The notes beneath the pieces were generated by a model that saw only the letters and a program-made list of their open reading frames with translations, was not told the DNA's origin and did no database searches. From assembly GCF_947253055.1 (NCBI RefSeq), contig NZ_CAMXYE010000007.1, forward strand, positions 1 through 29,651: 29,651 nucleotides of DNA, given 5' to 3'. The DNA comes from an uncultured Arcanobacterium sp. Lineage in GTDB: Bacteria; Actinomycetota; Actinomycetes; Actinomycetales; Actinomycetaceae. Positions 1-8,417 of this stretch are shown here, one piece after another. Both the position numbers and the translations under genes were made by a program. Each line of letters begins with the position of its first letter. Position 1 is the first letter of the stretch.

Positions 1-47
1 GATTAGAATAACGGTCTCGTGGGCTCGGAGATGTGTATAAGAGACAG
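1..47 (+). other. Illumina Nextera i7 adapter left on the contig end (not genomic)
   Basis: Bases 14-47 are identical to the 34-nt Nextera transposase read-2 adapter, beginning GTCTCGTGGGCTCGG and ending in the 19-bp mosaic end AGATGTGTATAAGAGACAG. The bases before it fit the rest of the i7 oligo: GAT at 1-3 is the last three bases of the P7 sequence, and 4-13 would be a 10-nt sample index. Genomic sequence therefore starts at about base 48. Any peptide starting in this stretch (MGSEMCIRD-type) is an artefact. Confidence 0.97.
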
Positions 48-759
48 GCTTAATCATCAGCTGCAAAACGAAGGCAAAGAGGAAGACGCAGAGCGGAAAG
101 CCGAGCTGCTGCCAGAAATTGAGAAGCAGCTGCGCCTGCAGTTACTCCTCGATGAATACGCCATCGGTTTCGATATCACGGTAGAGCAGAATGAGCTGCT
201 GAACTTCTTAGTGCAGCAAGCCCAAATGTATGGAATGGATCCGAACCAGTTCATCCAAGCTGCTGCTCAGTCGAATCAGATTAACGCTTTTGCCGGAGAA
301 ATGGCACGCAATAAGGCCATCATCTCTGCCCTGCGTTTGGCGCAGGTGGTAGATGAATCCGGTGCGGCCGTGGATCTGGATGAAGTATTCGGCGAAGCTC
401 CGGAAGCTGAGAAATTGCCGGAATTCAATAAGAAACCGAGCCGGAAGATTACTCCGGCCAAGGATACGGCGAAGAAGCCAGCCGCTGAGAAGGCTGACGC
501 CAAGAAGGCTGACGCCAAGAAGGCTGCTGCCAAGAAGCCGGCGGCGAAGAAAGCTCCGGCAAAAGAAAAGGCCAGTGCTGATAAAGCCAAGGCGCCGAAG
601 AAAGCAGCTAAGCAGCCGGCCCAGCAAGCAGCTGTGGAGGCTCCGGCCAAGTCCGCTTTGAAAGCCGACTGGATTGCTTATCGAGTAGCCAAGGGTGATC
701 TTGGCGAAGCGGAAGCGAAGAAACTCACCAAAGAGCAGCTAATCAATTTCGGCGCATAA
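48..759 (+). CDS. tig: Trigger factor, 3' part only (5' end lost at contig end)
   Basis: C-terminal part of the ribosome-associated chaperone and prolyl isomerase trigger factor. The visible part starts at LNHQLQNEGK and carries the end of the helical chaperone domain (EIEKQLRLQLLLDEYA, then the AQMYGMDPNQF segment). The ribosome-binding and FKBP-like PPIase domains lie outside the window. From about base 430 the protein runs into a Lys/Ala/Pro-rich tail of roughly 80 residues containing AKK-type repeats, and ends in a short module (ADWIAYRVAKGDL...LTKEQLINFGA) of the kind seen at the C-termini of actinobacterial proteins. The tail is absent from classical E. coli trigger factor. Position upstream of clpP1-clpP2-clpX is the conserved bacterial order. 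The first in-frame GTG and ATG lie in adapter sequence and are not starts. Confidence 0.93.
493..552 (+). repeat. 15-bp in-frame tandem repeat in the tig tail
   Basis: Four units of 15 bp. The first two (493-507 and 508-522, gctgacgccaagaag) are identical, the third differs at two bases, and the fourth is diverged. They encode A-D-A-K-K or similar pentapeptides and generate part of the basic tail of trigger factor. Confidence 0.85.
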
Positions 760-777
760 TTAAAAGCCGCGGGATTG

Positions 778-819
778 CTGCGCGGGCGGCGCTCAGCGCC
801 GCCCGCGCAGTTCTCTTTA
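778..819 (+). terminator. Rho-independent terminator of tig
   Basis: A perfect GC-rich dyad, ctgcgcgggcggcgct at 778-793 and its complement at 795-810, with only one base at the centre (so the real loop takes in a few stem bases), followed by the T-rich tail ttctcttta. It lies 18 nt after the tig stop and separates tig from clpP1. Confidence 0.9.
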
Positions 820-832
820 TAGAGCCGCCCTG

Positions 833-843
833 CGCCCTCAGCG
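833..843 (-). promoter_or_regulatory. Candidate ClgR-type operator upstream of clpP1
   Basis: Read on the minus strand, 833-843 is CGCTGAGGGCG, which fits the core CGCYNANRGCG reported for the actinobacterial Clp regulator ClgR. The flanking positions fit less well. It lies about 100 bp before the clpP1 start and some 50 bp upstream of a possible -10 (TATACA, 892-897) with no good -35, as expected of an activator-dependent promoter. No ClgR gene is in the window, so this is a pattern match supported by context. Confidence 0.45.
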
Positions 844-939
844 AAAGCGCGGGTGGTAAATTCCCAAAGCGGCGGGAAGCGATTAGTCTTATATACAGAT
901 AGGCGGCGGTAATACCCGCCGGAAATATAAGGAGGAGAT

Positions 940-1575
940 ATGCAGGCGGGAGTAATATCCGGCGAAGAGCAGAAGCCCGGATTTGGCTTAGGGGATTCCA
1001 TCTACAACCGGCTTCTAAAGGAACGCATTATCTGGTTGGGAGATCAGGTGCGCGATGATAACGCAAATATTATCTGTGCGCAGCTGCTGCTATTAGCCGC
1101 TGAAGATCCTGATAAAGATATCTATCTCTACATTAATTCTCCGGGCGGATCGGTGACTGCCGGTATGGCTATCTTTGACACCATGGAATACATAAAACCC
1201 GATGTGGCCACGGTAGGCATGGGATTAGCCGCTTCGATGGGGCAATTCCTCCTCTCTGCGGGCACCAAAGGTAAGCGCTATATTACGCCGCACACCCGCG
1301 TCTTAATGCATCAGCCGCTCGGCGGGGCAGGTGGCACTGCCACTGATATTCGGATTAACGCCGATTTAATTCTGCAGATGAAGCAAGAGCTCTCGGAATT
1401 AAATGCCGCTCATACGGGCAAGACGGTGGAGCAAATCATTGCGGATTCGGATCGTGATCACTGGTTCACCGCCCAAGAAGCCGTGGAGTATGGATTCGCC
1501 GACCACATTATTGAAAAATCTTCTTCCGTGATCGGGGGCGGGGGAGTAAACCGCACTTCGGACACAGCTGAATAA
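940..1575 (+). CDS. clpP1: ATP-dependent Clp protease proteolytic subunit 1
   Basis: Serine peptidase subunit (family S14) of the cytoplasmic Clp protease. At 211 aa it has the usual length. The catalytic triad is Ser99 (GLAASMGQ), His124 (VLMHQPLGG) and Asp173 (SDRDHWF), and the INSPGGSVTAG oxyanion segment is at about 65-75. The start is supported by a strong SD, AAGGAGGAG at 929-937. A short N-terminal stretch before FGLGDSIYNRLL corresponds to the processed or flexible N-terminus. clpP2 follows after 19 nt and clpX further down. In actinobacteria ClpP1 and ClpP2 form a mixed tetradecamer of two different heptameric rings, so the pair probably acts together with ClpX. Confidence 0.96.
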   Translation: MQAGVISGEEQKPGFGLGDSIYNRLLKERIIWLGDQVRDDNANIICAQLLLLAAEDPDKDIYLYINSPGGSVTAGMAIFDTMEYIKPDVATVGMGLAASMGQFLLSAGTKGKRYITPHTRVLMHQPLGGAGGTATDIRINADLILQMKQELSELNAAHTGKTVEQIIADSDRDHWFTAQEAVEYGFADHIIEKSSSVIGGGGVNRTSDTAE

Positions 1576-1594
1576 GACGAGGAGAAAATTTAGG

Positions 1595-2266
1595 ATGGCA
1601 CAGCATTTTTCCAATCAGAATCGCTCGCTCCCGGGAGGAGGCGCAGCTAATCTGCCTACTAATCGCTACATTCTCCCCAACTTCGAGGAGCGTACCCCCT
1701 ACGGCTACAAGCGCCAAGATCCTTACGCTAAACTCTTCGAAGATCGGATAGTTTTTCTCGGCGTGCAAGTAGATGACGCTTCCGCTGACGACGTAATGGC
1801 GCAGCTACTGGTACTAGAATCTCTAGATCCGGAATCTCCTATTACGATGTACATCAACTCTCCGGGTGGTTCTTTCACTGCTCTTACGGCTATCTACGAC
1901 ACCATGCAGTACGTGAAGCCGCCTATCCAGACCGTCTGCCTTGGGCAGGCCGCCTCGGCTGCAGCGGTACTTCTTGCCGCCGGTGCCCCCGGCCGCCGTC
2001 TCGCCCTTCCAAATGCGCGAATTCTTATTCACGAGCCGGCTATGGAAGGTGTGCAAGGCCAAGCCTCCGATATTGCTATCGTGGCAGATGAAATCGACCG
2101 CATGAATCAGTGGCTTATCGATACGCTGGCTTATCACTCCAATACGTCGGCGGAGCAGATTAAGCAGGATATCAAGCGCGATAAGATTCTCACTGCCGAA
2201 GCTGCGAAAGAATACGGCTTGGTAGATCAGGTGCTCGGTTCCCGCAAAGCTGAGATTGCCTCTTAG
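1595..2266 (+). CDS. clpP2: ATP-dependent Clp protease proteolytic subunit 2
   Basis: Second ClpP paralogue, 223 aa, with an intact triad: Ser121 (GQAASAAAV), His146 (ILIHEPAME) and Asp196 (IKRDKILTA). It has an N-terminal extension of about 35 residues before the conserved DPYAKLFEDRIVFLG, typical of actinobacterial ClpP2 and partly removed in mature protein of relatives. SD GAGGAG lies at 1579-1584. The gene is co-transcribed with clpP1 (19-nt gap). The E-P-A-M-E-G-V sequence after the active His differs from Q-P-L-G-G in ClpP1, in line with functional divergence of the two rings. Confidence 0.96.
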   Translation: MAQHFSNQNRSLPGGGAANLPTNRYILPNFEERTPYGYKRQDPYAKLFEDRIVFLGVQVDDASADDVMAQLLVLESLDPESPITMYINSPGGSFTALTAIYDTMQYVKPPIQTVCLGQAASAAAVLLAAGAPGRRLALPNARILIHEPAMEGVQGQASDIAIVADEIDRMNQWLIDTLAYHSNTSAEQIKQDIKRDKILTAEAAKEYGLVDQVLGSRKAEIAS

Positions 2267-2282
2267 GGGCGGCTCTAGAGGT

Positions 2283-2363
2283 GGCGCGCTAAATTTTAGC
2301 TGCGCGACTTTTAGAATAATTAACCGCGTGCTTCGCTAGTGAAAAAGTAAATAAGTATAGACT
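2283..2363 (+). promoter_or_regulatory. clpP2-clpX spacer: weak dyad and possible clpX -10
   Basis: The 177-bp gap holds an imperfect dyad centred on gctaaattttagc (about 2283-2306) followed by cttttag, which could be a weak attenuator. Further down is a TANNNT hexamer, TAGACT at 2358-2363, in an AT-rich stretch, with no convincing -35. It would leave a leader of about 75 nt before clpX, containing a GC-rich inverted repeat around 2377-2412. clpX may therefore have its own promoter besides read-through from clpP1P2. Confidence 0.3.
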
Positions 2364-2443
2364 AGGAGCAGATTTCCCGGGCGGCTTCCGCTCTGCCGGC
2401 CAGCCCGCGGGAGAGAAAGTACCTAGGATGAGAAAGGGAGATA

Positions 2444-3793
2444 ATGGTGCCGACCGCTGACGCTGCCGATATTTTGAAGTGCTCTTTTTGCCAGAAGAGC
2501 CAGCGGCAGGTGCGGAAACTCATCACTGGCTCGGGAGTCTATATCTGTAACGAGTGCATAGAGCTCTGCAATGAAATAATTGCCGAAGAGCTCGGCAATG
2601 ACAGCGCCGAAGCAGAAGCAGAACGCGAGCTCCCCACTCCGCAGGAAATCTGCGATTTCTTAGATGAATACGTGGTCGGGCAAGAGGCGGCGAAGCGTAC
2701 CTTAGCTGTGGCGGTATATAACCACTACAAGCGGATTCGCGCCCAGAAAACAAACCCCAATTCCGAGCGAATCACTTTTAGCTCCAGTGCCTCGCCCGCG
2801 GAAGAAGAAAACGAAACGGTGGAAATCGGAAAATCGAATATTCTACTGCTCGGCCCCACCGGCACTGGGAAAACCTACCTGGCGCAGTCCTTAGCAAGAA
2901 TTTTAGATGTACCTTTCGCTATTGCCGATGCTACCTCCCTTACCGAAGCGGGTTACGTGGGCGAAGATGTAGAAAACATCTTACTCAAGCTGATTCAAGC
3001 TGCTGATGACGATGTGGAGCGAGCCGAAAAAGGCATTATTTATATCGACGAGATAGATAAAATTTCGCGGAAATCAGAGAACCCCTCTATTACGCGCGAC
3101 GTCTCCGGAGAAGGAGTGCAGCAAGCCCTCTTGAAGATTATCGAAGGTACGGTGGCTTCGGTGCCGCCTACCGGTGGGCGCAAACATCCGCAGCAAGATT
3201 TTATTCAAATAGATACCTCGAATGTGCTCTTTATTTTAGCGGGTGCTTTCGCCGGGATGGAAGAAATAATTTCACATCGCGCTGGGCGGCGGGGAATCGG
3301 GTTCGGATCGCAGCTCCATGAGGCCGATAAGATGGACGACGTCTTGGCCGAAGTGACCCCAGATGATCTGCATAAATTTGGGCTTATTCCCGAATTAGTA
3401 GGGCGCGTGCCGATTATCGCTACCGTAAATAAGCTCCAAGAAGCAGATCTCGTAGAAATTCTGGTGCGCCCGCGCAATGCTCTCATTAAACAATATCAAC
3501 GGATGTTTGAACTAGACGGCGTGCAGCTGGAGTTTACCGCCGGCGCTTTAGAAAAAATAGCGCAAGAAGCCATTGCGCGAGGTACCGGCGCGCGCGGATT
3601 GCGCTCTATTCTCGAGAAACTACTCGGGAAGCTGATGTTTGAAATTCCTTCGCGCCACGACATCACCAAAGTGGTAATCACCAGCAAGGTAGCCGCGGGA
3701 GAAGCGGAGCCCACTTTAGTGCTCACTTCTGCGAAGAAAGCCACCGGCGCCTCTACCAAGAAAGCAGTCGGCCAGCAGGCGGCAAAAAATTAA
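2444..3793 (+). CDS. clpX: Clp protease ATP-binding subunit ClpX
   Basis: AAA+ unfoldase that recognises, unfolds and threads substrates into ClpP. 449 aa. The N-terminal C4 zinc-binding domain has Cys13, Cys16, Cys35 and Cys38. The AAA+ module has Walker A GPTGTGKT at 137-144, the pore-loop GYVGED at 170-175, Walker B IIYIDEID at 198-205 and the sensor region RDVSGEGVQQALLK. The ClpP-docking loop contains the IGF tripeptide in RRGIGFGSQLHE, so it should couple to ClpP. A Ser/Glu-rich insert (about 107-127) separates the zinc domain from Walker A, and the C-terminus is a short Lys/Ala/Thr-rich tail like a small version of the tig tail. The start ATG follows gggagata. Confidence 0.97.
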   Translation: MVPTADAADILKCSFCQKSQRQVRKLITGSGVYICNECIELCNEIIAEELGNDSAEAEAERELPTPQEICDFLDEYVVGQEAAKRTLAVAVYNHYKRIRAQKTNPNSERITFSSSASPAEEENETVEIGKSNILLLGPTGTGKTYLAQSLARILDVPFAIADATSLTEAGYVGEDVENILLKLIQAADDDVERAEKGIIYIDEIDKISRKSENPSITRDVSGEGVQQALLKIIEGTVASVPPTGGRKHPQQDFIQIDTSNVLFILAGAFAGMEEIISHRAGRRGIGFGSQLHEADKMDDVLAEVTPDDLHKFGLIPELVGRVPIIATVNKLQEADLVEILVRPRNALIKQYQRMFELDGVQLEFTAGALEKIAQEAIARGTGARGLRSILEKLLGKLMFEIPSRHDITKVVITSKVAAGEAEPTLVLTSAKKATGASTKKAVGQQAAKN

Positions 3794-3873
3794 GCGGCCG
3801 TAATCAATTCGATAGCGCGCAACTTTAGAATCAGCGCAAAGGCTCCTAAGCACTAAAGCCCTAAAGCGCTCAA

Positions 3874-5721
3874 TTAAATATGCGATAGCTTATCGGCGTA
3901 AATCTTTTCAATCAAAGGCGCAAAATCTTTCAGCACTTCCGCTCTCCGCACCTTTAAAGAAGGCGAGAGGTAGCCGTTATCTACCGTGAAATCGAGCGGT
4001 AATATCTCGAATTTACGGATAGATTCTGCGCGCGATACATTCTTATTTGTATATTTAACGGCGCGATCAATCGCGGCAATAATCTGCGGATCCTTTACCG
4101 CACTGGCGAGCGACATCGGCTCAATCCCATGGTTATTTAGCCACTGGGGGAGCGCATCAGCATCGAGAGTGACGAGCGCGGAAATAAATGGCTTTTTATC
4201 TCCCACCACTACTACCTGCGAAATAAGTGAATGCCCGCGTAGGGAATCCTCGAGCGGAGCCGGAGCTACATTCTTTCCACCCGCCGTCACAATTAATTCT
4301 TTTTTCCGCCCGGTGATCCACAAGAAATCATCGGCGTCGATGCGCCCCATATCGCCGGTGCGCAGCCAGCCATCTTCCGTAAAAGCAGCAGCAGTTTCTT
4401 TCGTATCTCCAAAATAGCCCCGGAATACGTGATCGCCCTTCACCAGTATTTCTCCGTCTTCTGCGGTTTTTACATAACAGCCAGGGTAGGCGGTACCCAC
4501 CGAACCGATGCGAATTTTATTGGGTCGATTCACAGTGGTGGGAGCAGAAGTCTCCGTCATGCCATAGCCTTCAAATACGGTGATTCCCGCCCCGCGGAAG
4601 AAATGCCCCAAGCGCTCACCGAGCGGAGCTCCACCAGAAATTGCGTACTTCAGCCGGCCGCCCGTAATATCGCGAATCTTCGAATATACGAGCTTATCTC
4701 CGAGCCGGCGCTGTGCCTTCAACTTCGCAGAAGGGCCCTCTTCCGTATCCAAAGCCCGCGAATACTCTATAGCTACCTTGGTGAATTTCCGGAAAGCCCG
4801 CAGTTTCAATCCGGAACCAGCAGTGGCTTCCGCGGCGTTATACATCTTTTCAAATACGCGCGGCACTGCCAGAATAAAGGACGGCCGGAAAGACTGCATA
4901 TCAGATACGAGATTATGGGTATTGGGAGAGTACCCCACCACCGTGCCGGCATAGAACATAGCCACATTAATGAAGCGGGCAAATACATGCGCCATAGGTA
5001 AGAAGATAAGAGTGCGCGAAGTTTTCCCCATCGCCAGCACCTTCATCAGGTCTTCATTTAAGACGCCGTTCATCGCCACGTGCAGCACATTCCGGTGCGT
5101 GAGCTCCACACCTTTCGGTTTTCCAGTAGTGCCGGAGGTATAGATAATAGTCCAAATATCATCGGCCTTTTGGTTGCTTATCAGCGTATCAATCTGCGCC
5201 TCATCCTCACCAAAGCCAAGCTCCGCTAGCTGCGCTTGCGCACCGTCACTCATCACCCAAATTTTCTTGAAATGGCGGTGCTTCTTCAAAAGCGGCTGCA
5301 GCACATTCCGCAAAGTGTGGTTATCTACAAAGGCTGCCACTATCTTCGCATCTGTGACTATCCAGTCGGCTTGCTCCGTAGAAGAAGTTTCGTAAATAGG
5401 GATGCCGCGCGCGCCGGCAAACTGGAGCGCGTAGTCGAAGAGTACCCACTCATAGGAGGTGCTCCCCATAATCGCCACATTATCTCCCGGTTTAATCCCC
5501 CAAGCAATCAGCCCCAGAGCCACCTGCTTGATTTCCCGGATAAACTGCTTGTAGGTCATAGGCAACCATTGGTTCGAGAAGCTAGATTTCCGCTCTAGAA
5601 CCACTTTTTTTGGGGTGGCCTCACCTGCTCGGCGCAGCATCTCCGGCACCGAAAGCATATCGTCTATCTGAATTTTTCCGGGGGTAAAAGATATTCCATC
5701 TTCTTCTAAGAATTCGCTCAT
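3874..5721 (-). CDS. Long-chain fatty acid-CoA ligase (AMP-forming)
   Basis: Member of the adenylate-forming superfamily, FAA1/COG1022 group, which activates long-chain fatty acids to acyl-CoA via acyl-AMP. 615 aa. AMP-binding signature YTSGTTGKPKG at 194-204, GYGMTE at 385-390, the adenine and ribose region with TGD at 456-458, and the hinge GRKKELIVTAGGKN at 471-484. This is the common, often multi-copy acyl-CoA synthetase of actinobacteria; chain-length preference cannot be read from sequence. It lies 32 nt downstream of valS on the same strand and has no strong SD, so expression may depend on valS transcription. It ends converging on clpX, and no clear bidirectional terminator is visible in the 80-bp gap. 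Confidence 0.92.
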   Translation of the reverse strand: MSEFLEEDGISFTPGKIQIDDMLSVPEMLRRAGEATPKKVVLERKSSFSNQWLPMTYKQFIREIKQVALGLIAWGIKPGDNVAIMGSTSYEWVLFDYALQFAGARGIPIYETSSTEQADWIVTDAKIVAAFVDNHTLRNVLQPLLKKHRHFKKIWVMSDGAQAQLAELGFGEDEAQIDTLISNQKADDIWTIIYTSGTTGKPKGVELTHRNVLHVAMNGVLNEDLMKVLAMGKTSRTLIFLPMAHVFARFINVAMFYAGTVVGYSPNTHNLVSDMQSFRPSFILAVPRVFEKMYNAAEATAGSGLKLRAFRKFTKVAIEYSRALDTEEGPSAKLKAQRRLGDKLVYSKIRDITGGRLKYAISGGAPLGERLGHFFRGAGITVFEGYGMTETSAPTTVNRPNKIRIGSVGTAYPGCYVKTAEDGEILVKGDHVFRGYFGDTKETAAAFTEDGWLRTGDMGRIDADDFLWITGRKKELIVTAGGKNVAPAPLEDSLRGHSLISQVVVVGDKKPFISALVTLDADALPQWLNNHGIEPMSLASAVKDPQIIAAIDRAVKYTNKNVSRAESIRKFEILPLDFTVDNGYLSPSLKVRRAEVLKDFAPLIEKIYADKLSHI

Positions 5722-5730
5722 AAATTTCGT

Positions 5731-5776
5731 TTATTTCTGCTCGATAAGTAGGGTTATTTCTGCTCAATAAGCAGAG
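5731..5776 (-). repeat. Tandem duplication of the last codons of valS
   Basis: Two adjacent 23-bp units, 5731-5753 and 5754-5776, match at 20 of 23 bases. The second is the true end of valS (TLLIEQK-stop on the minus strand). The first, just after the stop, reads the same TLLIEQK-stop. All three differences are third-position synonymous changes (ACT/ACC, CTG/CTA, ATT/ATC). The repeat fills nearly the whole valS-ligase spacer. Confidence 0.9.
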
Positions 5777-8417
5777 TGAAATCAGTTACGGAGTAATCTT
5801 CTGCAGTTGCCGCTGCTTGCAGCACGCATTCGCCTTCTATATGGGCGGCAGCCCGCAAATCATCTTGTGCAGCGGCCACTTTTTCTTCTGCCGCGGTTGG
5901 CATTAGCAAAGTGACTTCTGCATAGGTGGTGCGCTGGCTGACTTTCTGCTCCGTCTTTACCTTCCGCAAGGCATGCAAAGCTTCTGCCGTAGCTTCCAGC
6001 ACGCTGCCATCGGCATCGCCAATAGCGGAAGACAGCATCTGCGCATCTGGCCATTCGGCTCGATGTACGCTGCCACTGCGGTACCACGACCATATTTCTT
6101 CCGCTGCATAGGGAAGATACGGGGCAAAGAGCCGCACAAATATATCGACAGCGATATTCAGGGTAGTACGGGCAGAAATAATTTCCGCCGTTTTCCCTGC
6201 TTCCGAATAGGCGCCGTCTCGGTCTTGGGCGCGCGCCTTCACCAGCTCCAGATAGTCATCGCAGAAACTCCAGAAGCAGCTCTCGGCTTCTTCTAAAGCG
6301 TAGGTATGCTGATAATCCTCTAGCGCGGTAGTAGCTTCTTTCACCACTTCCGCCAACTTAGCTAGCAAAGCGCGATCGAGTGGCTCGGTGACGGCCGCCA
6401 AATCGAGGCTTACGGGTGCACCTTCGCTCATCTGGAATGCAAACTTAGCCGCATTCAAGAGTTTCATCGCTAAGCGCCGTCCAATCTTCATCTGCTTTTC
6501 ATCGAAGGCAGTATCCGTGCCTAGACGCGCGGAGGAGGCCCAATAGCGCACTGCATCTGAGCCGTGCTTTTCTAGCAGCCCCATCGGCGTGACTACATTG
6601 CCTTTCGACTTCGACATCTTTTTCCGATCTGGATCGAGAATCCAGCCCGAAATAGCGGCATTCTTCCACGGAATATCGTGGAATTCGAGGTGGGAGCGCA
6701 CCATCGTGGAAAACAGCCAGGTGCGGATAATATCTTGCCCCTGTGGACGCACATCCATCGGATAAACCTTGGCAAATAAATCGGCGTCATTAATCCATCC
6801 ACCCGCAATTTGCGGAGTGAGAGAAGAAATCGCCCACGTATCCATAATATCGACTTCCGGAGCGAAACCGCCGGCTTGGCCGCGCTGCTCAGGAGTATAT
6901 CCAGGCGGGCAGTCCGAGCTCGGATCCACGGGAAGTTGATCTTCGTGCGGAGTGATAACCGCGGAATAGTCAATCTGCCCATTCTCATCTATGCGATACC
7001 AAAGCGGCAGTGGTACGCCGAAGAAGCGTTGGCGAGAAATCAACCAGTCGGTGCTGAGTCCCTCCACCCAATTGTTGTAGCGTACGCGCATGAAATCTGG
7101 ATGGAAATCCAGCTCTTTACCGCAGTCGAGCAGGTTCTCGCGGAGAGTTTGCCCATTTTCTTCGCGGTACTCAGTGCCGCCGTTGCGAATATACCATTGG
7201 CGCGAGGGCACGATTTCGAGCGGCTTATCTCCTTTTTCAAAGAAAGCAGCTTTTCGATCAGTGGGGCGGACTTCGCCAATCATCTCGCCGCTTTCCTGGA
7301 GCTTCTCCACCAGAATCTTCCGCGCGGTGAAAGCGCTCTTGCCTGCCATTTCTTCGTAAACGGCGATTCCGTGCGGATCCGTAATCCATTTCGGGGTAGT
7401 GCGGTACAGCCGGCCGTCTTTTTCCAAAATAGAACGCATCGGCAAGGAGAGATCGCGCCACCACTCGATATCGGTGATATCGCCGAAAGTACAGCACATA
7501 GCAATTCCGGCGCCTTTATCTTTCTCCGCTTTGTGATGCGGCAGTACCGGAATCTCTACTCCGAAAATCGGCGAAGTGACGGTGGTGCCAAAAAGATGCT
7601 GGAAGCGTTCATCGCTCGGGTGGGCAATCAAAGCCACACAGGCCGGGAGTAATTCGGGGCGCGTAGTCTCGATTACTACATCTTCGCCATTTGGGCGGTG
7701 AAAAGCGAGGGCGTGGTAAGCGCCGGGATAGGAGCGATGCTCCACTTCTGCCTGCGCCACCGCGGTCTGGAAAGTAATATCCCACAGTCCCGGTGCTTGG
7801 GCTTGGTAGGCTTCGCCGCGCTCTAAATTGCGCAGGAAAGCACTCTGCGCGACTATCTGCGCCCGCTTCCCTATCGTTTGGTAATTCTGCTGCCAATCTA
7901 CCGAAAGTCCGAGATATCGCCAGAGATTCTCAAACTGTTTTTCATCTTCGGCAGAAAGTTTCCAACAAAGTTCAATAAAGTTACGCCGAGAAATCGGTTT
8001 CTGATCGGCATAGCGAATAGATTTCCCCTCTCCGCCTTCGTACGGCGGCTGGAAATTTTCTTCATATGGAAGAGAAGGATCGCAGCGCACTCCGTAATAA
8101 TTTTGTACGCGCCGCTCGGTAGGCAGGCCGTTATCGTCCCACCCCATCGGATAGAATACGTTTTTTCCGCGCATTCTCTGGAAGCGCGCAATGATATCGG
8201 TATGGGTATAGCTAAATACATGCCCTACGTGCAGCGAACCAGAGACGGTCGGGGGAGGAGTGTCAATAGAATAGACTTCCTCCCGAGTAGTTTGCCGGTC
8301 AAAGCGATAAGTGCCGGCCTCTTCCCACTCTTTACTCCAACGTTTTTCTAAGCCCTCCAGGGCAGCTTTTTCCGGAACCTCGGTGTGATCGAGCAATGCG
8401 GATTTCTTCTCATACAT
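5754..8417 (-). CDS. valS: Valyl-tRNA synthetase
   Basis: Class Ia aminoacyl-tRNA synthetase charging tRNA-Val. 887 aa. HIGH motif HVGH at 63-66 (TVSGSLHVGH), KMSKS at 600-604 (KKMSKSKGN). The connective editing domain lies between them, with the ETTRPELL segment. It belongs to the ValS form with MGWDDNGLPTERRVQNYYGV after HIGH, found in many actinobacteria, and ends soon after the anticodon-binding domain, without the long C-terminal coiled-coil arm of E. coli ValS. The start ATG has only a weak SD (GTAGGAGC is too far upstream), so a leaderless or short-leader transcript is possible. No T-box motif is present upstream, unlike ileS. The gene is divergent from the operon starting at 8670. Confidence 0.95.
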   Translation of the reverse strand: MYEKKSALLDHTEVPEKAALEGLEKRWSKEWEEAGTYRFDRQTTREEVYSIDTPPPTVSGSLHVGHVFSYTHTDIIARFQRMRGKNVFYPMGWDDNGLPTERRVQNYYGVRCDPSLPYEENFQPPYEGGEGKSIRYADQKPISRRNFIELCWKLSAEDEKQFENLWRYLGLSVDWQQNYQTIGKRAQIVAQSAFLRNLERGEAYQAQAPGLWDITFQTAVAQAEVEHRSYPGAYHALAFHRPNGEDVVIETTRPELLPACVALIAHPSDERFQHLFGTTVTSPIFGVEIPVLPHHKAEKDKGAGIAMCCTFGDITDIEWWRDLSLPMRSILEKDGRLYRTTPKWITDPHGIAVYEEMAGKSAFTARKILVEKLQESGEMIGEVRPTDRKAAFFEKGDKPLEIVPSRQWYIRNGGTEYREENGQTLRENLLDCGKELDFHPDFMRVRYNNWVEGLSTDWLISRQRFFGVPLPLWYRIDENGQIDYSAVITPHEDQLPVDPSSDCPPGYTPEQRGQAGGFAPEVDIMDTWAISSLTPQIAGGWINDADLFAKVYPMDVRPQGQDIIRTWLFSTMVRSHLEFHDIPWKNAAISGWILDPDRKKMSKSKGNVVTPMGLLEKHGSDAVRYWASSARLGTDTAFDEKQMKIGRRLAMKLLNAAKFAFQMSEGAPVSLDLAAVTEPLDRALLAKLAEVVKEATTALEDYQHTYALEEAESCFWSFCDDYLELVKARAQDRDGAYSEAGKTAEIISARTTLNIAVDIFVRLFAPYLPYAAEEIWSWYRSGSVHRAEWPDAQMLSSAIGDADGSVLEATAEALHALRKVKTEQKVSQRTTYAEVTLLMPTAAEEKVAAAQDDLRAAAHIEGECVLQAAATAEDYSVTDFTLLIEQK

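Noticed and set aside
3794..3873. Bidirectional terminator between clpX and the acyl-CoA ligase
   Set aside because: Only short, mismatched dyads (ctttag/ctaaag) and no T-run could be found.
6810..7652. 280-codon open frame antisense to valS
   Set aside because: Lies wholly inside a convincingly conserved synthetase gene, has no SD of its own and no recognisable domain.
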